Source: Rikenellaceae bacterium (GTDB taxonomy: Bacteria > Bacteroidota > Bacteroidia > Bacteroidales > UBA932). Taken from it: 7,522 bases of DNA. Shown here one piece after another: positions 7,061-7,522 of this stretch. The DNA is taken from assembly GCA_900767375.1 (NCBI GenBank), contig CAAFYX010000085.1, forward strand, positions 1 to 7,522. The letters are read 5' to 3'. Position numbers and translations under genes: made by a program. Under the pieces are notes generated by a model. It was not told the DNA's origin and searched no databases. It worked only from the letters and a program-made list of their open reading frames with translations. Within the stretch, counting starts at the first letter, position 1, and each line of letters starts with the position of its first letter.

Positions 7061-7168
7061 TCATGCCGGACGGCCCTTTGTGTCACGCCGGACAGCGATC
7101 CGGCATCTCTTCAATGAGATTGCGGGGCAAGTCCGAAATGACGTGAAAGGTCGCAGCCCGCAATGACG
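7061..7168. repeat. Compound palindromic intergenic repeat (MITE/REP-like)
   Basis: The left side has TCATGCCGGAC (7061-7071) and a near copy TCACGCCGGAC (7083-7093). The inner copy forms a hairpin with TCCGGC (GCCGGA 7087-7092 with 7099-7104). The right side has ATTGCGGG (7119-7126), which pairs exactly with CCCGCAAT (7157-7164), plus two near copies ending in AATGACG: 7131-7143 and 7156-7168, 11 of 13 identical. The overall form, TCAT/TCAC ends opposite ATGA/ATGAC ends, resembles dispersed palindromic repeats found between genes in many bacterial chromosomes. Copy number elsewhere cannot be seen from this window. Confidence 0.6.
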
Positions 7169-7201
7169 GTAGTTTTATCCGCCCATTCACGGTTGAACTA
7201 G

Positions 7202-7224
7202 GAATCAATGTCAATTTTTGATTC
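7202..7224. repeat. Short inverted repeat
   Basis: GAATCAA (7202-7208) and TTGATTC (7218-7224) form a 7-bp stem with a 9-base loop. It lies well upstream of the promoter at 7360-7390 and could be a chance or regulatory palindrome. Confidence 0.35.
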
Positions 7225-7359
7225 AATTGGGATAGGGCTCTGAATCGGCTGACAACAACCATCCTCGCAAACGAATGTAAATATGATCCATAGCATTTCT
7301 CTATACAGCTATTTTTCAAACAGATAGACAGCAAGCGCAGCTTCAGCTGAAGGTTTCCG

Positions 7360-7390
7360 TTGGAATATTGTTAAAAGAAGTATATCTTTG
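7360..7390 (+). promoter_or_regulatory. Bacteroidota-type promoter of the downstream lipoprotein gene
   Basis: TTG at 7360-7362, a 20-bp spacer and TATCTTTG at 7383-7390 match the TTG/TAnnTTTG pattern. Transcription would start near 7397, about 30 bases before ATG 7428, much like the arrangement at the kinase gene. Confidence 0.6.
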
Positions 7391-7427
7391 AAACTGTTTA
7401 TCGTAACCTGTGCAATTATTCCACATA

Positions 7428-7522
7428 ATGAAAAGATATATCCACCTGGTGTTCGTTGCCTTGACCGCCGTATGTATGGTAGCCGGCTGCCAGAAGTATG
7501 ATGATTCCGAACTGAGGAAGGA
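7428..7522 (+). CDS. Lipoprotein, N-terminal 31 residues only (3' end outside the window)
   Basis: The frame opens with MKRYIHLVFVALTAV and a canonical lipobox VAGC, giving C21 as the lipidated residue. The mature start CQKYDDSELRK resembles the Bacteroidota surface-export signal (K and D-D just after Cys). Short YDDSELRK-like starts are common in Bacteroidales surface lipoproteins that continue into a coiled coil, for example those with DUF4988 or BACON domains, but nothing beyond residue 31 is visible and the function is unknown. A promoter at 7360-7390 and the start of a clean signal peptide support this ATG. The frame runs off the right edge. Confidence 0.8.
   Translation, partial: MKRYIHLVFVALTAVCMVAGCQKYDDSELRK

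Larger units (their letters stand above)
6742..7427. other. Intergenic stretch with no convincing gene
   Basis: Nearly 700 bp without a supportable gene. The open frames here (plus 6745-7146; minus 6837-7064 and 7083-7334) show no recognisable domain and cross palindromic repeats, so they are probably chance. The stretch holds two perfect or near-perfect hairpins (6774-6804, 6922-6953), a compound palindromic repeat (7061-7168), a small inverted repeat (7202-7224) and the promoter of the next gene. I see no tRNA or rRNA. Confidence 0.7.

Noticed and set aside
6745..7146. A 133-codon plus-strand frame in the intergenic stretch
   Set aside because: It passes through two hairpins and the palindromic repeat, lacks a convincing promoter and shows no domain.
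7061..7168. A CRISPR array
   Set aside because: The copies are palindromic, few and unevenly spaced, with no unique spacers of constant length and no cas genes in the window.
7083..7334. An 83-codon minus-strand frame ending in RNLIEEMPDRCPA
   Set aside because: Its C-terminal part is a translation of the palindromic repeat and the rest shows no family resemblance.

Overview
The window looks like chromosomal DNA from a member of the Bacteroidota, most likely a gut- or rumen-type Bacteroidales. The evidence is internal: four start regions carry the Bacteroidota -7 promoter element TAnnTTTG, start codons lack a clear Shine-Dalgarno sequence, lipoproteins carry a Bacteroidota-like K-D-D export motif just after the lipidated cysteine, and the protein families fit this phylum. 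I cannot name a genus.

Layout, left to right. Positions 1-303 hold the 3' end of a plus-strand gene for an Rpn-type (PD-(D/E)XK nuclease/transposase family) protein, recognised by its Gly/Ala/Glu/Lys repeat tail and short C-terminal helical motif. A strong 14-bp hairpin (331-368) follows and serves the two converging genes. Positions 387-3011 (minus) encode a secreted glycoside hydrolase family 9 enzyme with an extra N-terminal domain. A 142-bp divergent promoter region separates it from a plus-strand soluble sensor histidine kinase (3154-5571) with three PAS-like regions, an intact kinase core and an unusual C-terminal extension of about 140 residues. Only 18 bp after it, converging, lies an S66 LD-carboxypeptidase-like lipoprotein (5590-6708, minus). 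About 720 bp without a convincing gene follows, containing several hairpins and a MITE/REP-like palindromic repeat. The window ends in the first 31 codons of another plus-strand lipoprotein (from 7428).

How the genes relate. All genes look like single transcription units rather than one operon. The GH9 enzyme would cut beta-glucan in the periplasm or outside the cell. The kinase shares its promoter region and might respond to related cues, but no response regulator, SusC/SusD pair or other polysaccharide-utilisation gene is visible here. The LD-carboxypeptidase-like protein would act on murein peptides at the envelope. No defence, CRISPR, phage or biosynthetic system is visible. The most interesting items are the kinase's C-terminal domain, the GH9 enzyme's altered His-x-Arg motif, the lipoprotein form of an S66 peptidase, and the structured intergenic DNA at 6742-7427.
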